DNA of 64,000 nucleotides from Acidobacteriota bacterium (GTDB taxonomy: Bacteria > Actinomycetota > Acidimicrobiia > Acidimicrobiales > Microtrichaceae): assembly GCA_003577145.1 (NCBI GenBank), contig QEUP01000002.1, forward strand, positions 124,001 to 188,000, in the 5' to 3' direction. Positions 7,912 through 16,665 of this stretch are shown piece after piece (the first letter of the stretch is position 1; each line of letters opens with the position of its first letter). The position numbers were made by a program, and so were the translations under genes. The notes below the pieces were generated by a model. The model was given only the letters and a program-made list of their open reading frames with translations. It was not told the origin of the DNA and did no database searches.

Positions 7912-8979
7912 ATGTCCCAAGATGCTGCTCCCTCGGCTGGTGGCTCAGCCCCAGCGTCAAACGCCGGTGATGAGCTCCGGCGTGAGGGTGGTCGCATCTT
8001 CGGCGTCACCGTGACGGGTGTGTCCCCCAAGGAGCTCGACGTCGAGTTGGACGATGGCCGTGCAGGTGTGATCAATGTGCACGACTTCGGGCCGCGAGAC
8101 ACCGACCTCGGTCGCGAGGTGAAGATCGGCGACCATCTCGACGCTGCTGTGCTCCTCCGTGAGGACCGGCGTGGGCGCATCACGCTGTCGAAGGTCTGGG
8201 CCGACAAGCAACGAGCGTGGCGGGAGGCCGAGCAGGCGATGAGCGACAGGGCGACCGTCACCGCGAAGGTCACCAAGGTCGTTCGCGGGGGTCTGGTCGT
8301 CGACCTCGGAGTCCGGGCCTTCCTTCCTGCATCGCTGGTGGACGAGGACCCGATCGAGGATCTCGAGCGCTTCGTCGGCAAGACAGTCGACGTGCAGGTC
8401 GTCGAGGTGGACGAGAACGCCGACCGTCTCGTCGTGTCACGCCGTGCCTGCCTGAGACAGGAACGCCGAGCCAGGGAGAAGGAAGCACTCCGCTCGCTGG
8501 AAGAGGGCCGGCTGGTAACGGGCGTCGTCAAGTCGATCGTCGACTACGGGGCGTTCATCGACGTCGGCGGAATCACCGGCCTGGTCCACAGGTCAGAGCT
8601 CTCGTGGAGCCGGGTGACGGCTGTCGAGGACGTCGTCGAGGTGGGGGACGAGATCGAGGTCGTCGTGACCGACATCAACGCGTCCAAGCGGCGCGTGAAC
8701 CTGTCGGTACGGCAGACGACCGAGGATCCCCTGGAGCACATCGCGACCGGTGAGGTCGTGGGCGGTGTGGTTTCACGCCTGGCCGAGTTCGGGGCGTTCG
8801 TGAGGATCGGACCAGGTGAGGGGATCGAGGGTCTCGTCCACCGCAGCGAACTGGCGGAGTACGTGGTCCATCGGCCCGAGGAGGTGGTGACGCCGGGTGA
8901 GGAGGTCATGGTGAGGGTCCTCGCCGTCGACAAGAGGCGCCGCCGGGTCGACCTCTCCATCCGCCAGGCCGTCTTCTGA
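7912..8979 (+). CDS. S1-repeat RNA-binding protein (ribosomal protein S1-like)
   Basis: The 355-aa protein is built from four tandem S1/OB-fold units at about residues 22-95, 105-178, 195-265 and 278-353. Units three and four are the most canonical (GAFIDVGGITGLVHRSELS; GAFVRIGPGEGIEGLVHRSE). S1 units bind single-stranded RNA and help place mRNA on the 30S subunit. Canonical actinobacterial RpsA is about 480 residues, so this shorter protein may be a paralogue; which it is cannot be settled from this window. Unit one is diverged. A strong Shine-Dalgarno (GGGAGGGGG) precedes ATG 7912, and a perfect hairpin lies further upstream. Confidence 0.8.
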   Translation: MSQDAAPSAGGSAPASNAGDELRREGGRIFGVTVTGVSPKELDVELDDGRAGVINVHDFGPRDTDLGREVKIGDHLDAAVLLREDRRGRITLSKVWADKQRAWREAEQAMSDRATVTAKVTKVVRGGLVVDLGVRAFLPASLVDEDPIEDLERFVGKTVDVQVVEVDENADRLVVSRRACLRQERRAREKEALRSLEEGRLVTGVVKSIVDYGAFIDVGGITGLVHRSELSWSRVTAVEDVVEVGDEIEVVVTDINASKRRVNLSVRQTTEDPLEHIATGEVVGGVVSRLAEFGAFVRIGPGEGIEGLVHRSELAEYVVHRPEEVVTPGEEVMVRVLAVDKRRRRVDLSIRQAVF

Positions 8980-8991
8980 AAGCTCGCGGCC

Positions 8992-9107
8992 GGCGCCTCC
9001 GCAGCGTTGGCTTGGTGTTGCCTCGCTGGCGCTCACCAACACCCGGCTCCGCCGATCCGGCTCAGGCGCTCCTTGCTGCTGCGGCTGGCGCCTCCGCAGC
9101 GTTGGCT
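8992..9107. repeat. 21-bp direct repeat pair
   Basis: The 21-base segment starting GGCGCCTCCGCAGCGTT is present at 8992-9012 and again, exact, at 9087-9107, filling the gap between the S1 gene stop and the convergent NTF2-like gene. The second copy runs into the stop codon of that gene. I see no hairpin or transposase signal with it. Confidence 0.6.
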
Positions 9108-9502
9108 CAGTCCATGCGCACGTCGTCCATGGACCAGTGGGTGCGCAGTGAGACGAGCCTGCCGTCGTCGCCCACCCGGTAGGTGTAGACGCCGGTGACC
9201 ACCGCTACTCCACCGCCGGGGAAGCGGGTGGTGATCGTGCCGACGTTGGCGACCTCGTCGCCGGCTGCGTAGGACTCGCGGATGTCGAAGCTCACCTCGT
9301 TGGGACCGATGTTGGCGTCCCAGAACGCCGCGATGGCCTCCTTGCCCCGGTGTCCGGTTCCCTCGGGATCGAGTATCGACGCCCCGACGGGGTCCTCGAC
9401 GATGGCGTCATCGGCGAAGTTGTCGAGCCATGCCTGCTTGTCGCCCGCCTCCACGGCCTGCATCGAACGTCGTGCTGCTCCCGTCGCGGCGTTCTCGCTC
9501 AA
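9107..9502 (-). CDS. NTF2-like / SnoaL-like protein
   Basis: The 131-aa single-domain protein has the cone-shaped alpha+beta fold of the nuclear transport factor 2 superfamily. Its N-terminal helix pattern SMQAVEAGDKQAWLDNFADDA leads to VEDPVGASILDPEGTGHRGK, the usual pocket-forming segment. Members include ketosteroid isomerase and polyketide cyclases, but many have no known substrate, so no reaction is given. Its start lies 49 nt from the end of the upstream threonine aldolase gene on the same strand, so co-transcription is likely. Confidence 0.75.
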   Translation of the reverse strand: MSENAATGAARRSMQAVEAGDKQAWLDNFADDAIVEDPVGASILDPEGTGHRGKEAIAAFWDANIGPNEVSFDIRESYAAGDEVANVGTITTRFPGGGVAVVTGVYTYRVGDDGRLVSLRTHWSMDDVRMD

Positions 9503-9551
9503 GGTGTCACCTGCTCTCCTCGGGTGGCTACCGCCTCCACCGGCTCAGATC

Positions 9552-10595
9552 CTACGAGACGAACTCCTCGGCTGAGGCGATGACCCGCTCCACGTCCTGT
9601 GCGGTGACGTCGAGGTGGGTGACGAGGCGGATTACGGGGCCCTCGACCAGGATGGCTATACCCCGTTCGGCCATGAACTTCGCGAAATCGGCTGGATCCT
9701 CCCTGGTCAATCGGAGGAAGACCATGTTGGTCTGCACGCCCGGCATGTCCACTGCGAAACCGTCCAGAGCGTCGAGCCCGAGGGCCAGACGCTCTGCGTT
9801 GCGGTGATCGTCGGCGAGGCGGTCCAGGTTGTGCTCCAGGGCGTAGCACCCCGCCGCGGCGAGCACGCCCACCTGGCGCATCCCGCCTCCGAGGATCTTG
9901 CGGTGGTGATGTGCCACGTGCAATTGCTCCGAGGGGCCGCAAAGCATCGAGCCGGCGGGTGCCCCCAGCCCTTTCGACAGGCAGAACGAGACGGTGTCGG
10001 CGTGCTTCGCGATCTCCGCGGGGGCCACCCCGAGGGCAGCTGCGGCGTTGAACAATCGTGCCCCGTCCAGGTGGACGGCGAGGCCACGGGCGGTGGCGAG
10101 GGACCTGGCCTCGGCCAGGTAGTCGAGCGGGACCACCTTGCCGTCCTGGGTGTTCTCCAAGCACAGCAGGCGGGTGGGTGCGAAATGGCTGAGCAGCGGG
10201 TCGAAGTGATCGCTGGTAGGTCTGATCGCGGCCGCCACCTCGTCGAGGTCGAGGGTGCCGTCGGGGGCGAAGTCCAGCGGATGGGGATGGGCGCTGCCCA
10301 GTGCGGCCGCACCCCCCGCCTCGTAGTGGAAGACATGAGCGGCACGGCCGACGATGAACTCGTCACCTCGCCGGCAATGGGTCATGACCGCTACGAGGTT
10401 GGCCTGTGTCCCCGTGGGCAGGAACAGCGCGGACTCCTTGCCCAGCATCTCGGCCGAAAGGCGCTCGAGCCGGTTGACGGTCGGGTCCTCGCCGTACACG
10501 TCGTCGCCGACTTCAGCGCCGGCGATCGCCGCGCGCATCTCGGCGGTCGGCTTCGTGACGGTGTCGCTGCGCAGGTCGATCATCGCCGCCATCAT
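9552..10595 (-). CDS. ltaE: PLP-dependent L-threonine/L-allo-threonine aldolase
   Basis: The 347-aa fold-type I enzyme cleaves threonine to glycine and acetaldehyde. Its N-terminus MIDLRSDTVTKPTAEMR and the following GDDVYGEDPTVNRLE are hallmarks of the family. The PLP lysine is in FCLSKGLGAPAGSML, and LHLDGARLFNA carries the aspartate that pairs with the pyridine nitrogen. I start at ATG 10595 because a GGGAGGAAG Shine-Dalgarno (10605-10613) sits 9 nt upstream. A longer frame back to 10814 reads through the neighbour's promoter region. It is divergent from the DUF3152 gene. Confidence 0.85.
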   Translation of the reverse strand: MMAAMIDLRSDTVTKPTAEMRAAIAGAEVGDDVYGEDPTVNRLERLSAEMLGKESALFLPTGTQANLVAVMTHCRRGDEFIVGRAAHVFHYEAGGAAALGSAHPHPLDFAPDGTLDLDEVAAAIRPTSDHFDPLLSHFAPTRLLCLENTQDGKVVPLDYLAEARSLATARGLAVHLDGARLFNAAAALGVAPAEIAKHADTVSFCLSKGLGAPAGSMLCGPSEQLHVAHHHRKILGGGMRQVGVLAAAGCYALEHNLDRLADDHRNAERLALGLDALDGFAVDMPGVQTNMVFLRLTREDPADFAKFMAERGIAILVEGPVIRLVTHLDVTAQDVERVIASAEEFVS

Positions 10596-10701
10596 GCTCG
10601 TCGAGCTTCCTCCCGTCCAAGGCCTTGCCGACAGCCGTGCGTTCGAGAGCCCGATCCCGCGTAACCGGCCCTTTGTGGGCGAACTGGGTAGCGTGACGGG
10701 T

Positions 10702-11622
10702 ATGACGACTCGGGTGCGACCCGCGCGCCGGATGGCGATCGGTCTGCTGGCCGCGGTCGTGCTGTCCGTAGGTCTGCCTGCCGCGCCAGCAGGGGCGCAA
10801 CAGCGCGTGTACACCTACGAGGTGCGCGGCGCAGGAGCCATCAGCACCGATCTCGCCGGCTTCGCCGCTCACGCCGACGCAACGATGCGTGACCCCCGCG
10901 GGTGGGGCCTCGGGGGTGCCATCTGGTTCCAGCGAGTGCAATCAGGCGGCGACTTCACGCTCTGGCTCGCCGAGGCGTCGGTCGTGGCGACCTTCAGCCC
11001 CGTGTGCAGCAGCCAGTGGAGCTGTCAGGTAGGTCGCAACGTCATCATCAACGAGACCAGATGGAGATACGGGACTCCCACGTGGAACCTCGGCCTGGAG
11101 GCCTATCGCCACTACGTCGTCAACCACGAGTTGGGTCACTGGATGGGCTTCGGCCATTGGAGCTGCCCAGGTCCCGGCCGGCCCGCGCCGGTGATGATGC
11201 AGCAGTCGAAGGGCAGCCAGGGCTGCGCTTTCAACGTCTGGCCGCTGGAGTCCGAGCGCCAGTCTGCGGCGCAGCGCCATGGGGTGACGGCTCGCACTCC
11301 GTTGTGGTACCTGCCCAGCGGCTGGTCGGCCCAGGAATCCGCCGCGCTCGATGCCGCTGCCCGGGAGCTGGGGATGCACCCGTCCTGGTTGCAGAAGGGC
11401 TCGGTGTACCTGTGGGTCTACCTCTCGGCGGTCTCGGGCATCCCCGGCCCGCGACCGGTCAGACCGAGGCCCTCGATCGTAGGTCCGACGGTCCACTGGA
11501 CGCTGTGGACTGCCGCGGACTACCCGGCGCTGGAGGTGCTGAGCAGCTACTGGGCCCTGACGCCGCTCGAGACCCAGAAAGCGGCCACCGCCGTCGTGGT
11601 CGCGTTGGTCCTGGCGTCCTGA
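10702..11622 (+). CDS. Secreted DUF3152 / metzincin-like protein
   Basis: The 306-aa protein has a Sec signal (residues 9-33, ending APAGAQ), so it acts outside the membrane. The zinc-binding motif HELGHWMGFGH (around residue 150) fits HExxHxxGxxH of metzincin metalloproteases, as seen in actinobacterial DUF3152 proteins. A later methionine-containing segment (APVMMQQSKGSQG) fits the Met-turn. Two further cysteines (CSSQWSC) may form a disulfide. The C-terminal 80 residues are unassigned. ATG 10702 opens the signal peptide; TAGCGT at 10689-10694 could be a -10 box, which would give a leaderless transcript. The longer open frame back to 10354 is antisense to the aldolase gene. Confidence 0.78.
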   Translation: MTTRVRPARRMAIGLLAAVVLSVGLPAAPAGAQQRVYTYEVRGAGAISTDLAGFAAHADATMRDPRGWGLGGAIWFQRVQSGGDFTLWLAEASVVATFSPVCSSQWSCQVGRNVIINETRWRYGTPTWNLGLEAYRHYVVNHELGHWMGFGHWSCPGPGRPAPVMMQQSKGSQGCAFNVWPLESERQSAAQRHGVTARTPLWYLPSGWSAQESAALDAAARELGMHPSWLQKGSVYLWVYLSAVSGIPGPRPVRPRPSIVGPTVHWTLWTAADYPALEVLSSYWALTPLETQKAATAVVVALVLAS

Positions 11623-11858
11623 ACCGCCTGCGCGCCGGAGTTCTCGGCGGCTGCGGGCCCGGGGGGAGGGGTACGGCGGCTGATATCGCATGAGCCGGCG
11701 GGCTCACGGTGAGCAGGCGCAAGGTTGGCCCGTGCGGCGGCTGATGCCGTATTGGACAAGCTCGGCGCCTTTCTGGTTCCATCGAGTGTCGGAGCGGGCA
11801 CTTGGGGTGACATGTCCCAGCCACTCGCCGCCCTGGGCCCGTTGACCTTCTCGGACTG

Positions 11859-12737
11859 ATGACCAGCCACGTCTGTTCCCTGCGCACCTTCATCGTCGCA
11901 GCTCTCTCGTTCGCTGTTTTGGCCTCGGGCTGTGGTGGCGACTCAGCGACCGGCAACGCCTCGGCCGATGGCTCCGTGCCGGAGCCGGTCGAGGATTCGG
12001 ACCCGACGGTGTCGGCGACGGACGCGCCGGACACAGACGGCGAGGACGAGACCGCCGAAACCACTGTCGCCAGCGGTTGGGACGCCAACCCCGTTCCGCT
12101 GCCCGTGCCCAACGATCCCGATTCTCCGGGAGCGATGGACGACGGCATCCTCCGGCCGGGGGAGAGCGGACCCGAGGTGAGGATGTTGCAGTGGCGGCTG
12201 ACCACCCTCGGCTTCCGGCCCGGTGAGATCGACGGCAACTACGGGGCCACCACCTCTCAGGCGGTGCTCGCCTTCCAGAAGCACGAAGGGATCGGTCGTG
12301 ACGGCGCGGCAGGTCCGAAGACCCTGGCTGCCATCGCCGCGCCGAGAGGTGCCGGTCCCCGGCCCGGTCTTCCGGTGCCACGGGTGGAGATCGACCTGGC
12401 GCGTCAGGTTCTGTTCGTCGTCACCCCACTGGGGACCCAGATCTTCAACACATCCACCGGCAACGGCGAGCCCTACGAGAACCCCGAGACCGGCGCGAGG
12501 GCCATCGCGACCACACCAACGGGCTCGTTCAGCGTGCAGCACCGTGTCGACGGGATCGACAAGGGCCCACTGGGAGACCTCTACCGGCCGCTCTACTTCG
12601 TGGGCGGCTATGCGGTGCACGGATCGCACAACGTGCCCGGCTACCCCGCGAGTCACGGCTGTGCCCGAGTCAGCAATGCCGACCAGGACTGGATCTGGGA
12701 CAACGTCTCCAACGGCACGCCCGTCATCATCTACTGA
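11859..12737 (+). CDS. L,D-transpeptidase lipoprotein with peptidoglycan-binding domain
   Basis: The 292-aa protein has a lipoprotein signal (lipobox LASGC, about residue 26) and an acidic Ser/Thr/Asp linker. A PG_binding_1 domain follows at about residues 100-160 (GPEVRMLQWRLTTLGFRPGE), then a C-terminal YkuD domain. The catalytic motif is VHGSHNVPGYPASHGCARVS, with the nucleophilic cysteine near residue 267. L,D-transpeptidases form 3-3 peptide cross-links in the cell wall. ATG 11859 gives a complete lipoprotein signal. Palindromic element copy 2 begins at its stop codon. Confidence 0.9.
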   Translation: MTSHVCSLRTFIVAALSFAVLASGCGGDSATGNASADGSVPEPVEDSDPTVSATDAPDTDGEDETAETTVASGWDANPVPLPVPNDPDSPGAMDDGILRPGESGPEVRMLQWRLTTLGFRPGEIDGNYGATTSQAVLAFQKHEGIGRDGAAGPKTLAAIAAPRGAGPRPGLPVPRVEIDLARQVLFVVTPLGTQIFNTSTGNGEPYENPETGARAIATTPTGSFSVQHRVDGIDKGPLGDLYRPLYFVGGYAVHGSHNVPGYPASHGCARVSNADQDWIWDNVSNGTPVIIY

Positions 12738-12790
12738 CGCACCCGTTCTGTGAACCCAAAAGGCCCCTATAGGGGCCACGCGCGTTCACA
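12736..12790. repeat. 55-bp palindromic element, copy 2
   Basis: Same architecture as copy 1: GAC-N5-CGTTC, TGTGAAC (12749-12755), CCAAAA, the 16-bp palindrome (12762-12777), ACGCGC, GTTCACA (12784-12790). It lies between convergent genes and its left end overlaps the L,D-transpeptidase stop codon. Here it could terminate the minus-strand glycan operon, since on that strand the core is followed by TTTT. Confidence 0.85.
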
Positions 12791-12809
12791 AAACGAGCCT
12801 GTGGTGGGG

Positions 12810-13946
12810 TCAGGGCGTGTAGCCGCCGAGGAGCGCCATCACGACCAAGGCGACGAAGGTGCCGCCCGACACGACCATCGCGATCCTGTTCACCCGGTCA
12901 TCGCGGGCCAGATGGGCCAGGCCGATCATCAGGGGGAAGGCCATGATCCCGTACCGGCCGATCGAGTCGATGTTCTCGGCGCTCAAAGCGATTATCAGTG
13001 ACACCGCGGCGTAGGCGGTGTAGGAGGCAGGCAGGCGTCTTGCTGCCGGGATCAGCAACACGACGAACAAAAGTGCGAACGCGATGTTGGGCGCGTCCAA
13101 CTGCGACTCGGTGAGGATCTGGTCGATACCCTCGATCAGGCGGCTCACCGGATCCTGGACACCCGCCCTCAGATCGCTCTGGATCGAAGCCGGTAGCAAC
13201 CAGTCACCGAAGCGCCAGCCGACCCAGCCGAGGAACGAGAGCAATCCCAGGCCGGGTCCGGCGACCGCGAACAGGCGCGCCACCTTCTCTCCCACGGAGG
13301 TGCCCCTCAATCCGCGAGCGGCCTCTACGGCGGCGGGGACGACGAGCAGGATCCCGACCGGCCGGGTGAGGGCGGCCAGTGCACCGAGTGCCATCGCCGC
13401 CCACCACTGTCGGCGTCTCAGCGTGAGGAAGAAGGCGGCAGCGCACACCAGGAACAGTGACTCGCTGTAGGCGAAGACGAACACGAAAGCCGAAGGGAAG
13501 ATCGACAGGTACCAGACGGTGCGGTCGGCAAGGCGCCGGTCGCCGGTCTCGCAGATCACGACGTTTCGCACGAACATCGCAGCGACCAGGGCGAAGCCGT
13601 TGGCGGCCAGTACGAGAGCGGCGCCGATGCTGCCACCCAGCGGGAACGAGAGGAGCCAGCCGATCAGCGGGTAGAGGGGGAAGAAGCGCAAACCTTCCTG
13701 GGGGATGTTGGCGTAACCGTCGCGGGCCACGTGCCAGTACCAGTCGCCGTCCCAGGTCAGCAGCCCTTCGTCGAGGTGAAGCGACTCCAGATGAGTGAGG
13801 TGAACCTCCGAGGCGATGGCCTGGGCGACCGCGAAGCCGATGACGACGAGCACGCGGGCAGTCAGCCAGGCGGGCAGCACCACTCGCAGGGACTCGACGG
13901 AGAACCAGGCTGGACCCTTGGAGTGGCTCGTGGTGGTCTCGTTCAC
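12810..13946 (-). CDS. PIG-V-like mannosyltransferase (GT-C, polytopic)
   Basis: The 378-aa protein has around ten hydrophobic helices. The first outside loop carries LLTWDGDWYWHVARDGYANI, which matches the WDGxWY...GY pattern of PIG-V-type mannosyltransferases that use polyprenyl-phosphate sugar donors. It would transfer a sugar on the outer face of the membrane. It is the last gene of the glycan operon, and its start overlaps the stop of the preceding GT39-like gene (13943-13946). The acceptor is unknown. Confidence 0.75.
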   Translation of the reverse strand: MNETTTSHSKGPAWFSVESLRVVLPAWLTARVLVVIGFAVAQAIASEVHLTHLESLHLDEGLLTWDGDWYWHVARDGYANIPQEGLRFFPLYPLIGWLLSFPLGGSIGAALVLAANGFALVAAMFVRNVVICETGDRRLADRTVWYLSIFPSAFVFVFAYSESLFLVCAAAFFLTLRRRQWWAAMALGALAALTRPVGILLVVPAAVEAARGLRGTSVGEKVARLFAVAGPGLGLLSFLGWVGWRFGDWLLPASIQSDLRAGVQDPVSRLIEGIDQILTESQLDAPNIAFALLFVVLLIPAARRLPASYTAYAAVSLIIALSAENIDSIGRYGIMAFPLMIGLAHLARDDRVNRIAMVVSGGTFVALVVMALLGGYTP

Positions 13947-15550
13947 GACGTGAACTTCATCAGCGACATGCCCTCGAAGAACTCGTCGGGATCCGACCGC
14001 ACGAGCAGCTCAGGTGTGCGCGTTGCCCCCAAGGCGTTGACCACCGCAGGGCACTTCTCCTCGAGCGTCTGGTAGTTCTCGTTGAAGACGAGGAAGATCG
14101 GTGTGTCCGGGTCGACACTTTCCACCAACTCGCTGGCAAAGGCGTTGGGGTCGCTGGCGGCGTTTCGTTCGGCGTAGTCGACCCAGTCGACGAACAGGGG
14201 GTCTTCGAAGTCGGGGTAGGTGACCATCTCGTATCCGGCCGGCAGCACCCGCTCGACGGAAGGTCCGAGCTGGTCGGGACAGAAGACGATCACACCCTCG
14301 GGTGGTGGGCTCGACTCCACGATGGCGCCGGCGACCTCTCCCGACTGGCTGCGGGTGGTGGTCACCTCGAACCCGACAGCGACGAGCGAGAGAACGAGAA
14401 AGGCGCTCAGCACGACCGCCCGCGTGCGGGGCGGCACGAAGCGGTCCAACCCCAGCGCCACGAGCAGCGCGAAGAGGGGGAAGTACACCGCGGCGTAGCG
14501 CCCCTGGAAGGTGCTCTGGGTTGCGTAGGCGACCGCCGAGCCGATGACGATCGTCGACATCAACGCGACGGCCACGTCGCGTGGCTCGTGTCGAGTCCAC
14601 AGATCCAGGTCCAGCCGTCGGTTGGACCGGGTGCGGGCGAACAGCGCCGCCGCCACGAGGAGGACCATCACCAACGCCAGCACCTGGGTTTCGGAGCGAG
14701 CCCCGCCGGCGAAGGACTGCAAGGTGATGATGAGAACGGTTGCAGGTCGTTCCGGGTCGGCCCACGGGGTACCGGTGTGGGCACTCTGGTACAGGAGCGT
14801 GGGCACCCACCACAGGAACAGGACTCCTCCGGCTGCCAGCGCGCCCAGCGTCTTCCACGTGGCAACCCGATCGTCTCGTTGCCTGACGCGAACGGCCCGT
14901 ACGACGAGCATGATGCCCACTGCGGCGACGAGGTACATGGCCCAGTAGTGGGTCAGCAACAACGCACCCGACACGACGAAGATGCCGCCGAGGCGGGGCC
15001 AGGTGGGCTTCTCGAGCGAGTTGGCCACCAGCAGGTAACCGGCGAAGACCTCGAGCATGAGCAGCGAGTACATCCGGGTCTCGTCGGCGTAGCGGATGGC
15101 GAAGGCATTCACCCCGAACACGAGGACCGTGAGCCATGCGACGTTGCGTCCGCCGAAGCGCCGCCCGGCCAGCCAGGCCAGCGGGATGGTGGCGACGGAG
15201 ATCACCCCCGACAGCGCCCGCGTCGCGAAGTCGCTCTCCCCGAAGAGCGCCATCCAGTAGTGGAGCAGGTAGTAGTACAGCGGTGGGTGGCCGTCGTGGC
15301 GCAGGGCCTCGCCGATCTCGCCCACGGGAAGGCGGGCGATGTTGACGCTGAGCGCCTCGTCGAGCCACAGGGGAGTGTCGTTGGCGAATCGAGCCACCAC
15401 ACCGACGCCGACTGCGACGCCGATGACCATTAGCGAGGCTCGGCTCAGCGGGACCCGCAGCTCTTCGCCTGCAGAGCCAGAGCTCTCCTCGGTTGGCGGC
15501 TCGTCACCATCGGTGTCGTCTCGTCGGGTTCGTGAACCAAGAAGTGCCAT
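13943..15550 (-). CDS. GT39/ArnT-like integral membrane glycosyltransferase
   Basis: The 535-aa GT-C protein has an N-terminal cytosolic Ser/Glu-rich segment and about a dozen helices. The first extracytoplasmic loop contains PLWLDEALSVNIARLPVGEI and HDGHPPLYYYLLHYWMALFG, typical of the dolichyl-phosphate-mannose/ArnT superfamily with its acidic catalytic residue. A soluble C-terminal domain follows from about residue 410. Substrates are likely a polyprenyl-phosphate sugar and a cell-surface acceptor. It overlaps the next gene by 4 nt. Confidence 0.82.
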   Translation of the reverse strand: MALLGSRTRRDDTDGDEPPTEESSGSAGEELRVPLSRASLMVIGVAVGVGVVARFANDTPLWLDEALSVNIARLPVGEIGEALRHDGHPPLYYYLLHYWMALFGESDFATRALSGVISVATIPLAWLAGRRFGGRNVAWLTVLVFGVNAFAIRYADETRMYSLLMLEVFAGYLLVANSLEKPTWPRLGGIFVVSGALLLTHYWAMYLVAAVGIMLVVRAVRVRQRDDRVATWKTLGALAAGGVLFLWWVPTLLYQSAHTGTPWADPERPATVLIITLQSFAGGARSETQVLALVMVLLVAAALFARTRSNRRLDLDLWTRHEPRDVAVALMSTIVIGSAVAYATQSTFQGRYAAVYFPLFALLVALGLDRFVPPRTRAVVLSAFLVLSLVAVGFEVTTTRSQSGEVAGAIVESSPPPEGVIVFCPDQLGPSVERVLPAGYEMVTYPDFEDPLFVDWVDYAERNAASDPNAFASELVESVDPDTPIFLVFNENYQTLEEKCPAVVNALGATRTPELLVRSDPDEFFEGMSLMKFTS

Positions 15551-15588
15551 CGTCGATCAGTCGTGAGAGGTGGGGAGTGAGGCGCCCT

Positions 15589-16605
15589 TCAGCTGCCTGA
15601 ACCGGTCTCGGCTTCGTGCTCGAGGCGATCGACGGCACCGGCCAGTTCGTTCAGCCGTACGCGGTCTTCGAGCGCCACGTAGTCGTACACCTTGCGCAGC
15701 GAACGGGCCAGTCGGAAGAAGGCCCGACGGCTCCACGAGTCCTTCAGCCACGGAGTGCCGACATCGGTCGGGAAGTCGAGCTTGGCGGTGCGGACCTCCA
15801 GTTGCGACCAGCGCAGGATCTTCTCGAAGTTGGTGCGCTCGACGGTGTCGGCATCGAGTGCGGTCGTCAGGCCTTGGAACAGCTGGCCGGGTTCGTACAG
15901 CGAGGGGTAGAAGTTCTCGAAGGTGTACTCCTCGGGCCTGACCCAGTAGGGCCATTCATTCGGGTATTCCGGCCAGCACATGGTGCGGAACACACGAGGT
16001 GCGTGGAACAGATCGGGCCGGTGTCGCCGTCCGTAGTTGAAGTACAAGGACCACTCGCACAAAGCGTTCGAGTCGGTGATGGCCGCCACCGCGTCGAACG
16101 CATCGGCGAGGACCTGACGGTCGATCACCTGCGGCATGTGCGCGGCGAAGCTGAGGTGGCTGTAACCGAGGTAGCGAAGGGCCTGGTAGGTGACCCGCTG
16201 GCAGTTGTCGAAGTCGGTCTCGGCCCTGCGCCACGCGGCGAGGTCGTAGCTGTAGTAGCAGTGATGCCGCCCGTCCTCGACGAACACGTCGAGTGGAACG
16301 GGCTTGATGGGCCGGTAGTCGTCGTCTGACATCACGAACTGCTCGGCGACCGCGCCGCTCTTGATCATCCCCCTGCGCAGGACGTAGTTGCACGAGGAGT
16401 GGTCCAGTCGTGGCAGTTCGGGGGCGAGGTCGCCGGCCGCCTCGTCGTCGCTGATGAAGGTGACCGACCTACCGAGTACGAACGAGGGGATGGAGGCAGC
16501 GGGAGCCACCACGAGAACGTCGTCGACCCAGGGCATGAAGTGCTCGACGTGGACGAGCGTTTCGCGAAGGACCTCGGGACGGTTGCTGATGTAGGCGATC
16601 TGCAT
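15589..16605 (-). CDS. Stealth-like / putative sugar-phosphate or glycosyl transferase
   Basis: The 338-aa soluble protein starts MQIAYISNRPEVLRETLVHV and carries EQFVMSDDDYRPIKPVPLDV at about residue 105. The SDDD acidic cluster and the later hydrophobic-aromatic segments resemble the CR2 core of Stealth family proteins (hexose-1-phosphate transferases of capsules), though the usual CR1 motif is not evident. The assignment is tentative and it may be an uncharacterised glycosyltransferase. It lies in the middle of the glycan operon, 38 nt before the GT39-like gene. Confidence 0.5.
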   Translation of the reverse strand: MQIAYISNRPEVLRETLVHVEHFMPWVDDVLVVAPAASIPSFVLGRSVTFISDDEAAGDLAPELPRLDHSSCNYVLRRGMIKSGAVAEQFVMSDDDYRPIKPVPLDVFVEDGRHHCYYSYDLAAWRRAETDFDNCQRVTYQALRYLGYSHLSFAAHMPQVIDRQVLADAFDAVAAITDSNALCEWSLYFNYGRRHRPDLFHAPRVFRTMCWPEYPNEWPYWVRPEEYTFENFYPSLYEPGQLFQGLTTALDADTVERTNFEKILRWSQLEVRTAKLDFPTDVGTPWLKDSWSRRAFFRLARSLRKVYDYVALEDRVRLNELAGAVDRLEHEAETGSGS

Positions 16606-16665
16606 GAGCCATCGACGACGCCGTGCACCTTCGGCGGGCGCATCAGGGTCGCATCCTGGTTGTGA